This document shows positions 24,119-34,424 of a stretch of DNA of 64,000 nucleotides, piece by piece (the first letter of the stretch is position 1; every line of letters begins with the position of its first letter). The stretch is taken from assembly GCA_013368315.1 (NCBI GenBank), contig JAACJM010000303.1, forward strand, positions 1 through 64,000, in the 5' to 3' direction. The notes below the pieces were generated by a model. That model was not told the DNA's origin. It ran no database searches and was given only the letters and a program-made list of their open reading frames with translations. Source of the stretch: Tetrapyrgos nigripes. Lineage: Eukaryota; Basidiomycota; Agaricomycetes; Agaricales; Campanellaceae. A program made the position numbers and the translations under genes.

Positions 24119-24430
24119 AGAGAAAGCTGTCGCTGACATCATGCAACGCATCCTCTCTGTCGAATCAGACCGTCGTACAGTCAACATCACCATCAACTCT
24201 TTCAACATCGAGCTCTCTAAAGAACAACGTGCGAAATTGTTCCCTGCAATTGGGAACGTAAGGAGAAAAGGAAAAGACACGGACTCACCTTGAATAGTGT
24301 TACCAACTATATGATGAGCGACGACATATTTAGAGAAAGCTGTCGCTGACGTCATGCTCTCTTTCGAAGCAGACTGTCGTACCACCATCAACTCTTCCGG
24401 TCCTTGCAGGAAAGGCAGAAGGATATGAAA
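24119..24430 (+). pseudogene. VMA6 (V-ATPase subunit d) fragments, chimeric with GH71 first exon (U2)
   Basis: On the plus strand 24,119-24,253 reads KAVADIMQRILSVESDRRTV and then NITINSFNIELSKEQRAKLF. This matches the conserved middle of the V-type ATPase V0 subunit d (FEADRRAINITINSFGTEL-type text, from family knowledge). At 24,253 it jumps back into a second copy of the GH71 first exon (VVAHHIVGN on the minus strand, 24,290-24,332). That is followed by a second, more damaged VMA6 piece with deletions (about 24,333-24,400). No start, N-terminus or C-terminus of VMA6 is present, so these are captured fragments. Confidence 0.7.
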
Positions 24431-25330
24431 TTAACTTGGCTATTGTAGCGTGTCATCCGGTTATTGCATACTAAAGTTCCTTCCACCGATATCCATCAGA
24501 AAGCTTCTCGGTTTATGTTTCGTCCTTGAGGTGGGTTGGCTCTGCCTGCAGGAAAAACGGCAACTCATCTCTTTTGCCTGGTGCCATAGGTATTCCATCG
24601 ATGACAAATACAGGGACTTTGCTCGGGTCAGGGCAATGGGGATACGAGTGCGAGGCCTAGCGAGAGTATGGGTGCGATTTAGAACGGGATGGGTAGGAAT
24701 GTGAATGCAACTGGGAGCGGGAAAATGAATGGGATTCGGATTCGGGACTCCATAGAGGGTTGAGGTGGATAGTGGTGTCCACATGGAGAATGTACGTGTA
24801 CTCTTTTGTTCTTTTTCTTCTTCTTTCTCTTCAACAGCACCCCCGTTCTTCATTAAACTAATACGCGCTGCCCATTCCTTCCCAAAGTACTGTGCAATAT
24901 ATAGCCTAATTCTCTGCCTTCTTTCCTTTCCTAGGCGACCCGTACGTATCCACCTTGCATAACCTTTGTGGAAGTCAATTAATTAAGCTACAGGTAAGCG
25001 AAGTACGCGCAACGCACCGCATCTTTTTGGTCCTTCCATGGTGTAACCGCGATACTCCGACTTCGCGTTATCCTTTTGCCACGACCGCGATTACTTCCTC
25101 CAGTTGCAACCACAGTACTCTACCGGTCCCCCTCACTGACTTCATCTGCTGCTCGACTTGTGCAAACAGATTCTGTCTGCCCTCCGGAGTCGGTCTCCTG
25201 GCTGCGAATGCGCTGGGGCTGTAACCGGAATCGAACGGCAGAGCAAGGCCAGAGAGACCTGGTCGGAGTGTGCAAAATTGCAATCTCACTTTCCGGACAG
25301 TCTATGGACAGCTCAATCACCGGAGCAATC
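24431..25330. other. RhoGEF upstream region (U2)
   Basis: Homologous to 10,570-11,455 of U1 but starting later, directly after the VMA6/GH71 chimera. The minus-strand relic with VPVFVVDGIPMAPGK is present (about 24,530-24,640; its GIP codons read DGIPM as in U1). TATA-like aatatatag lies near 24,895. No convincing ORF in 24,900-25,330. Confidence 0.4.
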
Positions 25331-28300
25331 GCTTGGCCCGTCTCCTCTTTCAATATTATAGGCGACATCAACGCGATACTCGCCTTCCTCCTGGATTAAC
25401 TGGTTCGTCTGACTATGGCGGTGGAGTCTCGGGGAAGGGTGGGAGGTGGGAGGTTGGCCGTGGACAGCAAGTGAGTTATGTCAGCTCTCTCTGAACTTCT
25501 TCGACATTTTTCTCCATTTCATGCCCAAGACTAACACTCGCATTATTTTCCTTCCCTTTCTATCTCTGCAGACTAGTCAAACGCGTCGTCATCCAATCTG
25601 GCGCTCCAATCGACCGTTATATTCCAGTGGTTCTATTCATGGAGGATATTGGCAATTTTCCTTGCGAAACCTACGAGCAACGCATGAAGCGGTCTGCAGA
25701 GATTGAAAATTGGACAAACGGCATTTATCGACCAGCTCCATCTGATTACGTCCCAACGTCTCCAAGGATGGTTACAAGCTTGGTAAACCCAACAAAACAT
25801 TCCTTTCCAGCACCTTTGGATAATCTCCTGAAAGGTGGTCGACCCAGCACTGCATACGACATGCTAGACTCTTCGCCGTCATCCAACTGGAAACAGCCAT
25901 TATATGCTCCTTCGGTCAAGAAGTGCACTCCTCCCGATTCTCCCAGCTTCAGGAACTTGCGCAGCACCCTTGTAGATGGATTAGCTCGCGGTACCTTCAA
26001 TGATAGCCCATGTCCATTCCCTCTCCACAAGGCCGTTCCCCAGCCTCCACCTGACTATGAGCCTTTCAACTTCTCTCTGGCACCCACTATAACGTCCATT
26101 TGCCATCAGGGCGCTAGCTTCCCACACCGAGCTGATCCTTGTATTACCTCAACCCGTGGGCACTCTCTCGTGAAGCCGTCATGAGCACCTCTCTTCTACG
26201 TGCCCCTAGAGCACCTACCGAGCAGCTCTGTCTCGAAAATACCAAAATCCTCACCAAACTCCAGCTAATCGCCGAATTCACGTATTGGTTGGATCATACC
26301 TTCATTGGAATGAACCATCGTTCAAAATCCTGTTTGATTGCTTTGCTGTTGGCGCTTCGCTAGGAGTTCTGTTGGATTTGCTGGGGTCTCCTGCTCCTAG
26401 TCATCTCAGTGTGGATGTGGAGACGTCTGACTTCCAACTAGGCATGCCCGACCGCGAAAAGTTTTTCTCGAATTTCATTCAGAGGGTGTATTTTCTGGAG
26501 ATCCAGGGCAAGCCGAGATATGGGGAAGTTTTGACGATTGAGGATTTATTCGGTGGTACGAGCTCGGGATTTATGAAGGTGAGTTCCTACGTCGGTCTTT
26601 ACTCAAGATTCTTCTTTTGACTCTCTGAATTGCACAGGTGCTCAAGACGGTTCAGAGATTGCTGGATGCATTGCAAGCTACATATCCCGGTCTATCCATG
26701 TTTCCCGACCCAACTTTTACTCAGCATGACCGGCGTGATATCGTTATGGAACTGGTAGACACTGAGGGGGTTCATGTGTCTTACCTACAGTTGATATTGG
26801 TATGTGCGCTTTTTGCATCCGACACTTGGAACTGCCCCACTTACCGTGAAGGATGGATATAGGATTCGGTTGCTACTCTTTCCTGCGCATCCAATTTCAT
26901 GCAGTCAACTCTGGAGCCTTTGGTGATAAACGACAATTGGTTGTCAATGCGCCAGTATCACGACCGTGTCCTCAAAGACATGGAAGCTATGCTCCTCTGC
27001 ATGGAGCGATCCGACTTCAATGGGGACGCAGAAGACTGGTTGCATATTTTCGGATTCGACAATCCCGCCAATCGGACCAACATTGCCGCTACATATCGTT
27101 CTCTGTCCGTGAATTACCTCGATATATTTGAGGTTCTTCCAGAGCAGAAGAAAACCATAGAGTCGTCGAGTCTTACAGGGAATATCCAAATCGTTCTCGA
27201 CGTCCTATTCATCCTCCCAGCTCGCATTGCAGATTACTGCGCTTGGCTGCAGGCAATCTCAGATTGCACTCTACCTTCACTCCCAGTCCTTCCAACCTCG
27301 TCTTTTTCTTCACCTCTAAGCTGGTTCGACACTGTCTGCATCACGCTCTACCACATGTCCCAAATTTCTTCAGCTATCGACGAGATGAGCTGGCAAATCC
27401 AAAGCATTCAAGCTTTGCGTACTCTGAACCAGCGTGCTTTTCATTGGAACGCGTCTATTGATCCGTCCCAGTTGGGCAACCTGCTGGTTGATGACCAGCT
27501 CAAGATTTACGATGCAGATTCGGGGACTGGGCTGAAACCGAATCCAAAGGACGAAGATGCCAAAATATATCAAGTCTTCCTATTCGAAACAATGTTGCTG
27601 TGTTGTTTGGGGGAACAAAAACTGCAGAAACACCGCAGAAACGGATCTGGCAGTGGGTCGAGGTCCACGAGGAAAGGCGATGTAGAGTTGGATCCGCATG
27701 CTCAGAAGACCGGGACGGCTTATTCAACTTGGGCGTCTTGGACTGAATGGACGAGAAATGGTTGGTCGTTATGGGGGAGACAGAGAAGAGACTTGGAGGA
27801 TGTGAATGGATAGGGCGTCGAGATGAAGTCGCAGCAGCAGTAGAATGGGAATGGGAGTGCCAAGATCAATGCTGCTCGTAATCCCAGCACGACCCTGGAA
27901 GTCATCAAAACAGTACTCAGTCAGATGGCGATGAAGGACACCCTCGGTACCCCGTTCGATCTTGGGAGTTGGGATCTGCTTTGCGTAAGAAGACGCCCTT
28001 GAACTTGATTTATACAATACCGACTGCTTGGATGAAGGTTTTAAGCGTTGACGAAGGTCAGTCGTCTTTTGTATGGCAGACTGTTTGAGCGCTAATCGTC
28101 TTTTTCACAGAGTTGTTTTCTCTTGATTGGAGAGATAATGAAGGCATCGGCGAAAAGTATGCACTCAAACTTTCTTACTCCATCGATCAAAGTGACCAAT
28201 GGCTTTTGGTTCTGGAAGGATTCGTGACCGAGGTGGTGGACGTTTTTGTAGATGAGCACCTCAGCAATCAGCTTCGGGAAAGCCTGGACGGCAGTTCCAT

Positions 28301-29755
28301 TTACGAGATTGGAACTGACATTTTCAATTTGGGTATGCGAATCGCTTTTACCTTCTTACCTCTAGTACTGACAATGACACTCCAAACCAGATGATGACGG
28401 CTTCTACATTCCGGATCGACATTATTCCCGTCCTAGACCATGAAGTCTCATCGGACCAAAAGGACCTTACTCCGATCCCTCTTCAATGTACCAACAGAAA
28501 TCATTCGAGCCCACTGAACTATTGCTCAGTCCCGATATGTTACCCGAGTTGTTCAGCCCGAAATCTCATCGTTCAGCAATATCTGCGTAGCATGGCTTGA
28601 TAAGCCCGTTAGCTCTGGTCCCACTTGATAATAAACAGGAACAGGAACACGTTCGTGATAGTGGTGCTGGATTAATGTCTCCGCTGGAGTTACCGCCTTC
28701 ATCAGCTTATGACAGCAAGGCTCAGAGAGTGGTGGACCTAATGGTGCGTGTTGAGAAGATTGGGCGATTTCCCGAAGCCCATAGCGGGTTTGCGGATGTG
28801 TGGAAAGGCGTTTGGAAGGATGTACATGGTCATGAGAGGACGGTGAGTTTTTTTGTTCGACCTACTGGGTCTGCTATGGGCTAACATACTATTGCTTTTG
28901 TAGGTCGCAGTCAAGGTTCTTAGGTCATGCATAGGTGATCCTAAAATGGACGACACAGTGCAGAAGGTGTGCTTACTGTTTCTTTCCGCCATATGGTTTG
29001 CTTGCTCAAACAGCATTCTATAGCGACTCGCGCGTGAATTGGCGGTTTGGCAGTTTGGAAACAACTTGATTATCCCAATACGTTTTCACTCTAGGGGACC
29101 GTCTCCGGTTTCGGGACGTACGTCTCCATGGTGTGGCCTTGGTTGGACAATGGGAGCGTTACGAGGTACATGGAGCGATGTGGAGACATCTTGTCTATGC
29201 CAGATCGGTTGCAGATTTTGGTGGAAGTTGCGGGAAGGTTGGCTTATCGTCAGTGATTTCTTTTCTTTATCTCTACCACTGTCTGCAGTCCTATACAGTG
29301 CATTCTCATGATATTGTACATGGAGACCTCAGCGGTGCAAGCATTCTCATCGGCAACGAGAGAAGAGCTTGCCTTTGCGACTTCGGCCTGTCTAGCTTCA
29401 TTGCAAATTTTGAGTCCACGACTATGTATTCGACTATCAGTGGTGCTGTTCGTTGGGCAGATGCATTTTTGTACAAGATGCAGATGGAGGAGGATCAGGT
29501 CCCGAAGCCGACCCCTTGCAGTGACATTTATTCATTTGGAAGTGTTACCCTCGAGGTGAGTCTGTCTATCAGGCAAGTCAAGCTTCTCGTGCTAAGAATA
29601 CTATCCTTCCTTTTCTTTTGTTTTCTTTCCTTCAGATCCTCTCAGGTCGCATACCATACCACTACGTCCGTGCTTACTCTGAGTCTGTGGAGGGATTGCG
29701 TACAATGCTGGATTTATTGGCTACTACGGATTATCCCACCAGTCACCAAACGTGA
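25331..29755 (+). pseudogene. Cdc24-like RhoGEF joined to a TKL-like kinase (U2, longest copy)
   Basis: Only copy that runs on into the kinase. Exons and introns readable from consensus sites: CH exon to 26,578; intron 26,579-26,637; DH exon 26,638-26,799 (MELVDTEGVHVSYLQLIL); intron to 26,862; long exon from 26,863 (ASNFMQSTLEPLV; PH-like LLVDDQLKIYDADSG; QVFLFETMLLCCLGEQK); intron 28,057-28,110; exon to 28,332 (WLLVLEGFVTEVVDVF); intron 28,333-28,390; then the kinase. Lesions: a 10-bp deletion near 26,298 shifts the CH exon (shared with U3), and TGG has become TGA near 28,440 (shared with U3). The long exon closes at 27,813 before the PYPI/RSWELG text resumes, and the kinase is shifted at 29,075-29,095. 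CH-DH-PH is the Cdc24 layout; fusion to a kinase is the unusual part. Probably a pseudogene as it stands, although alternative splicing cannot be excluded. Confidence 0.78.
28747..29755 (+). other. Protein-kinase module of the U2 RhoGEF
   Basis: Kinase landmarks in order: atypical glycine loop in GRFPEAHSGFVDVWKGVW, ATP-site lysine in VAVKVLR, ARELAVWQF for the C-helix region, MVWPWLDNGSVTRYME at the hinge, catalytic loop HGDLSGASIL (Asp kept; Ser where most kinases have Asn), and CDFGLSSFI as the metal-binding DFG. Then come SDIYSFGSVTLE and LSGRIPYHYVRA. Introns: 28,848-28,904 (donor GTGAGT), about 28,970-29,012, about 29,250-29,304 and about 29,555-29,637. The protein ends at 29,755 soon after the F-helix, so most of the distal C-lobe is missing. 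A 13-14 nt stub (gttttcactctag) near 29,080 looks like an intron remnant and leaves the frame shifted. The style is that of the large TKL-like kinase families of Agaricomycetes. Confidence 0.72.
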
Positions 29756-29777
29756 GGATGCGGATGTGGGTGACAGC

Positions 29778-29830
29778 AGTGATGGGGACGGGGACGGGGA
29801 CAGGGACAGGGACAGGGACGAAGGGGATGG
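29778..29830 (+). repeat. Hexanucleotide run (ggggac / agggac)
   Basis: Six-base units encode alternating Asp-Gly and Asp-Arg in one frame (SSDGDGDGDRDRDRDEG). It lies just after the kinase stop at 29,755 and stays open to 29,876, so it may once have been an acidic C-terminal tail of the kinase protein, now out of frame. Confidence 0.6.
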
Positions 29831-30039
29831 AGCAGCCGGTGAAAGCGAACGAGATGAAGGGAACGAAGAATGCTGATTCGGGTGTAATAGCCAATATGTT
29901 TGTCGTTGGGCGCGGTTTGTCGGAAGTGCTCTGAACAAAAAAAAAGACTACCGTTATTAGACGAAAAACTGCGTTAGGTTATGGAATGATGTAGGACGAG
30001 ACTTGTGCGGTTGAGACTCTGTGCCGCCTGCGCATGTCG

Positions 30040-30300
30040 CGTGTTGAACAAAGGCGACGAATCACGGACAGAACGGTGACGAGGACGACGAAGACGACGA
30101 ATAATGAGCAGAGATACATAATCATCCACATCCATTCGTGAATCGTGAATCGTGATAAGTATTCATAATATGAAATCTTTTCGGTTTTGGATTTCAGAAA
30201 GGTTGGAACATGAGTATAAGGGCAGAAGGATGGAATTCACGATTAGACTTTAGAGACAAATATAAAATAAGGAAAGACTCGGAGAAGATAATGTTACAGT
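30040..30300 (-). pseudogene. Membrane-protein 5' remnant (U3 left edge)
   Basis: Diverged copy of the 2,100-2,260 region (cacggacagaacggtgacga, aataatgagcag, gattagacttt). It is split by an insertion of about 85 bp containing gaatcgtgaatcgtgataag. It shows that U3 once began with the membrane-protein gene before insert A and deletion removed most of it. Confidence 0.6.
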
Positions 30301-30479
30301 GTATTCTCGACAGCGACGACAACAAGAACAAGAGCGACTGCGGTGAACTGATGAGTCAAGGGCAAGATAATTCGCACAATGCGCATGAACGCATGCACGC
30401 GACAAGAGAGCAAGGGGTATTTGAGGTGTATAAGACCTACAGCAGAGTCAGCATGTCAACGATAATAAATTGAGAACGC

Positions 30480-32410
30480 TCACCATGCCAACCAGTACCC
30501 TCCGGAGAGGCTGAAGATTGCGCCTGTTCGATATGTGACCGTAAATGTTCGGCATTGGCTAAAGATGGGTGAAGGTCTGCGAAAGTCGACTCTCCTAACC
30601 GCGATAGTTGAAATTTGCGTTAAAGAAATGCCTGGGCGGTGGGATAACGAAAGAGGTGACATGGCATTAGACCAGCAAGCTTGGTGCCAAAGGAATAGAG
30701 AAGTTGAAAAATCTCAGCTCGGAGGTTGGCGGCAATTTTGGACGGGATGGGAATTGGATGAGAATGGATACCGGAGCAGACAATCAACACCTTCGGGCAG
30801 CATTGGTGATGCTCTGGCAAAGGCTTGTAGATATAGAATCTACATGAGCACGGCAAAGATATCATTTCCGTCATTAACATGGTTTCTTCCTGGGGTCTGT
30901 GCTGGTAAACTATGTAAACGTTAATAGTACTAGAGAAATGCCCTACGAATTAACACATACCACAGTTGACCCTTTGACTTCCAACAGGTTGGATATTGGT
31001 GCAAGGGGAAAGGGGTCCACAGCCTGCCAATCTTGCCTCCTCTTCGTAAACGCGTATGCCTCCATGTTGTTCTGCATCAGAACGAGCAGGTATCCTTGGT
31101 GTACACTACCCTGCGAGACTGAAATCGATGAGATTGCGAGGTGAGGTAAAAGAACATACCATAGATGGGGCTTACCACCACCTGTATACTTGAGCATCAC
31201 TCTCCTCTGGCAAGTAGATCTGCCAGTCTGTCCTCGCTTAGCCTTTGTAGGACTCCGGTGAATGATCTCCCATTTGGCGTGCTCTGCTTCGGTAAAGTGA
31301 GCCGGCTCCTGCAAGCTGGCCAAGCAGCTATTGTCATGTATCAAAGCCCAGGATGCGAGTGTTTTTTCAAATACGTCGTGATTTGGATGGGAATTGTTTT
31401 GGGCGCGTTAATGCCTGAGCTGAAGCTCCAGTTCGTTTCGGGTAGCAAGAGTGTGGCCGGCGAGAGCAAAATTTGGATCTAGGAAAGGACATATCTTGAC
31501 ATTGATGAAGAGTTAGCACCCCTCTCGACAAAAGAGACATCAGACTCACACGTAGTATACAACCTCCGACATGGAGCGCGTTTGCCTGTAGTAGCAGGAT
31601 CCAGAAGTACATCATATGCCTGTCTGCGAGCTCTTGAAGGAGCACCGAGTTAATATGCGAGATTCTCTGCAGGATTTGACCAATTGTCCGGGTCAACTGG
31701 TATGAGATGGCCGACCAGTCCTTCTCCAGGTGCAGTCTCTGGATATTCCAGTACTGCTCCTTGAGGATAGTGATACAACTTGGATAGCGCCGTTTGAGAA
31801 TTGAGCGAAATGCTGTATTCAGCAGACGTCGACAACTGAGATGAGCAAAAGCCTGGTGTTGGGTTGAGAAGATCAGTGATTGCGCCAGAAAACTTCGGGG
31901 CAGCGGCCAGTTCACTAATAGTGAGAGCGGGCATGAAGAGTGAGGGCTAGTCCAAATGCAAAGAACGAAAGTAATATCTTGGACGCGTTGGTAGCAACAC
32001 AGCGTCCTGACGACGCGTACATCGCGATCAGTCACCTATGGGTAAGCATATAGTCGGTGATCGGCTCGGACAGTGACTAAAGCATGAAACAAAATAGATT
32101 ATAGGTACAGATGTACAAAGAAGCTGTAGACATGCTGTTAGAGGCGGCAGAAGTGAAGACGAGGAAGTTGACGCACCAAGTAAATAGAAGAAACCTGTTG
32201 CTATATCACCAGACTTATACATAACCAACATCCCGAGGAGTTGCCATCGCTGTCCAATTGACCTGTGGGACGATGCCGTCGCAGCAAGTATGTTTGAGGA
32301 AAGAAAGAGAAACTGGCGGGACGAAAATCGAAGCCTCGAAGACAACCAACGCCGATCACTGAGGAAGCAAACAAAGAAGAGGTGTGACAAGCTACAGTAT
32401 GTGCTGTTGG
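30480..32410 (-). pseudogene. Decayed transposon-like gene with WRKY/GCM1-type zinc motif (insert A)
   Basis: Minus-strand coding relic in several frames. N-terminal part MPALTISELAAAPKFSGAI (31,934 leftward), then PVDPDNWSNPAENLAY closed by a TAA. It continues with RRQAYDVLLDPATTGKRAPC and CPFLDPNFALAGHTLATRNE, EPAHFTEAEHAKWEIIHRSP, STCQRRVMLKYTGGGKP, and LPCSCRFYIYKPLPEHH followed by VLIVCSGIHSHPIPIPSK. A further frame has LHPSLANAEHLRSHIEQAQ and PEGTGWHGE. The Cys..Cys..His-x-His spacing and SHPIPIP resemble the WRKY-GCM1 zinc fold found in transposon proteins. I recall closely similar text as a multicopy Agaricomycete family, but that is memory, not a search. The 31,940-32,410 part has no recognisable product. 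Confidence 0.5.
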
Positions 32411-32429
32411 CCACAGAAGCAGACTCTTA

Positions 32430-32936
32430 CTAGTTTTCATTCTTTTTCATTGGTACAACCTCAAGGACTTCAAGGAATCATTACATGCAAGTATTCAGTG
32501 TGTAGATATTGAACATTGAACACTTTAAACTACGCTACATACGCTACGGCGGCTAGCGTTACACTCTGTACTGTACCGTACACATACATACCTATAATCT
32601 AATACTAGTGCTGGTTGCCCCAAACCAATGTAAAGAATTCTAGAAATGACATTGAGGAAAAGAGAGCAAGGAAGAAAGGAAGGAAAGACAAAAACGGTCA
32701 AAGGGACGGGACCATGGAGGATGGACGATGAAATGTGAGACGAAGACCAGACGAGATCAGACCAGGACTGCTGCTACATCTACTACATCCGGGCCATCAT
32801 CCACACCACATCCACATCCACACGCCCTTCCCCTTCATGCCATTCCCCATCCAGGCCATCATCATGACCATCATTAAACCCATAATTCTTAAAACTCCAC
32901 CAGTAGAGCACTCGCACTCTTCATCCCCTCAACACC
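32430..32936. repeat. GH71 3'-flank module (U3, b side)
   Basis: Homologous to 16,010-16,444 of U2, starting at ttctttttcattggtacaac. It also contains cttaaaactccaccagtaga, an element found in U5 (58,995) but absent from U1, U2 and U4 b sides. No gene is seen. Confidence 0.65.
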
Positions 32937-34260
32937 CTAACACCCCGCCCCCGAAGAACTAACACACCCAGCCCGAGCGTCATGATTATACTTCTCTGGA
33001 CTCTTGACGACAAATACCAAGGGAGATAGACTTGGACTCGCGCCTTGTCCCTGTCCGTCTCCCTGTCCGTTTCCTGCGTTCATGTTGGGGTTGAAGTTGG
33101 GGTCGGAATCGGAGTTGAGGAGGGGTTTGGGATTGCCAGCGTCTAGTTGCATTACCAGCGTGTCTGTGTCTGCGTTTGTGTCTGTATCCGTATCTGTGTC
33201 TGTTGTATCTTGGGTCTGTTGGGTGTCTTTGTCTTGGTCCTTGTCTTGGGACTCCGAAACCGAACCCGAACGCGAAGTAGACGCAGACCTCACAACGCTC
33301 GAACACTCAAACTCTGTACCCCCATCCCCATCCCCATCGAGAAACCCAATCGGCATAGCAAGTTTAGTCAGTCCAGCTTGTACTGAGAACGTTTGGGAGG
33401 AGATGTTATCGTTGGACGAGGAAGGTGTATCTGTATAAGCATACACCTCAAACGTCACATTCGCGGGCTCAGCCAACAGTGTGATGGCCCAGACGGTGTC
33501 TTCGACCTAATGCACGCACGCATAAGTATATACATTAGCTTTCGTAGTCAATGAAACAAAAACAAAAAAACAATCGAAAAAGCGTCAAAAAAAAGGACTA
33601 AAACACTCACCAATTCCCTCCCCGTCACTTCCTCCACCGGGTCACCTACTTGAGCCTGAACAGAATGTGTTCTTGACCATATAACCAACTTTTCGTCGGG
33701 ATACTGTCCACCGTTTTTAAACGCAGAGGTGTAGTAGAATGTTAGAGGGAACCAGGCTAGAAGGATAACAGAAGGAAGGGGAAGACAAAAGAAACATTGT
33801 TAGCATTCAGTGTTCGTAAGAATAAGAGTCAAAGAAGGGTAGGTAGGGTAGGCGAGAAAGAAGAAAACACCCCCCTCATCCAAGCCTCACTCCCCACTGG
33901 CTGAGCCCCCTTGATAGCACCTATATAATGTGATTCGCCGTAGTCGTTCCAGGAGATTATTTGGATGATGTCGATGTTGAGTGGGTTGGATGGGGAGTCG
34001 TTGGTTGGGAAACTAGTATCGACGAGAGCCTCCCAACGTTTAGCGTAGAGGTGTTGATCTGCTGTGTAGAGGAACTGTATTGGAAGGTGGGTTAGTATTC
34101 GTATTCGGGTAATGATTCAAGGGGGAAGGGGAAGGGCAACGATTGAAGGGGAACACGGGTAAAAAAACCACGGAGAGACGGAGGCCATTTCCTTCGTCTC
34201 TTTCAACAAAACGAAAACCAGCTCTTGCTCTCACTCTCAGAAGACGAGGAGGATGGTTGA
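32937..34260 (-). pseudogene. GH71-b, 5'-truncated (U3)
   Basis: Same C-terminal GH71 fragment. The splice donor after the GEVTGKELV block is intact here (GTGAGT), unlike U1 and U2. The region coding for MASVSPW is even shorter: a further deletion near 34,205 joins the KETKEMA side directly to the KSWFSF side. The tail ends CVSSSGAGC. Confidence 0.82.
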
Positions 34261-34424
34261 AGAATACGAATGAGCCAGAGGTCAAATACAAGGGCTATAC
34301 TGCTTCTCCCGCATACAGCTTCAACCATTCGGCCTGTCAAATGTGCGAAATCAACGTGCCAACAGACCCGTGTTCGCTCTTTGTCAATCATCCTGCAGAC
34401 GAAACTCGGACTTGACCTTTGGCG

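Noticed and set aside
30535..30924. Plus-strand ORF of 129 codons in insert A
   Set aside because: It overlaps minus-strand text with HSHPIPIP and paired Cys typical of a known protein style, so it is most likely a shadow.
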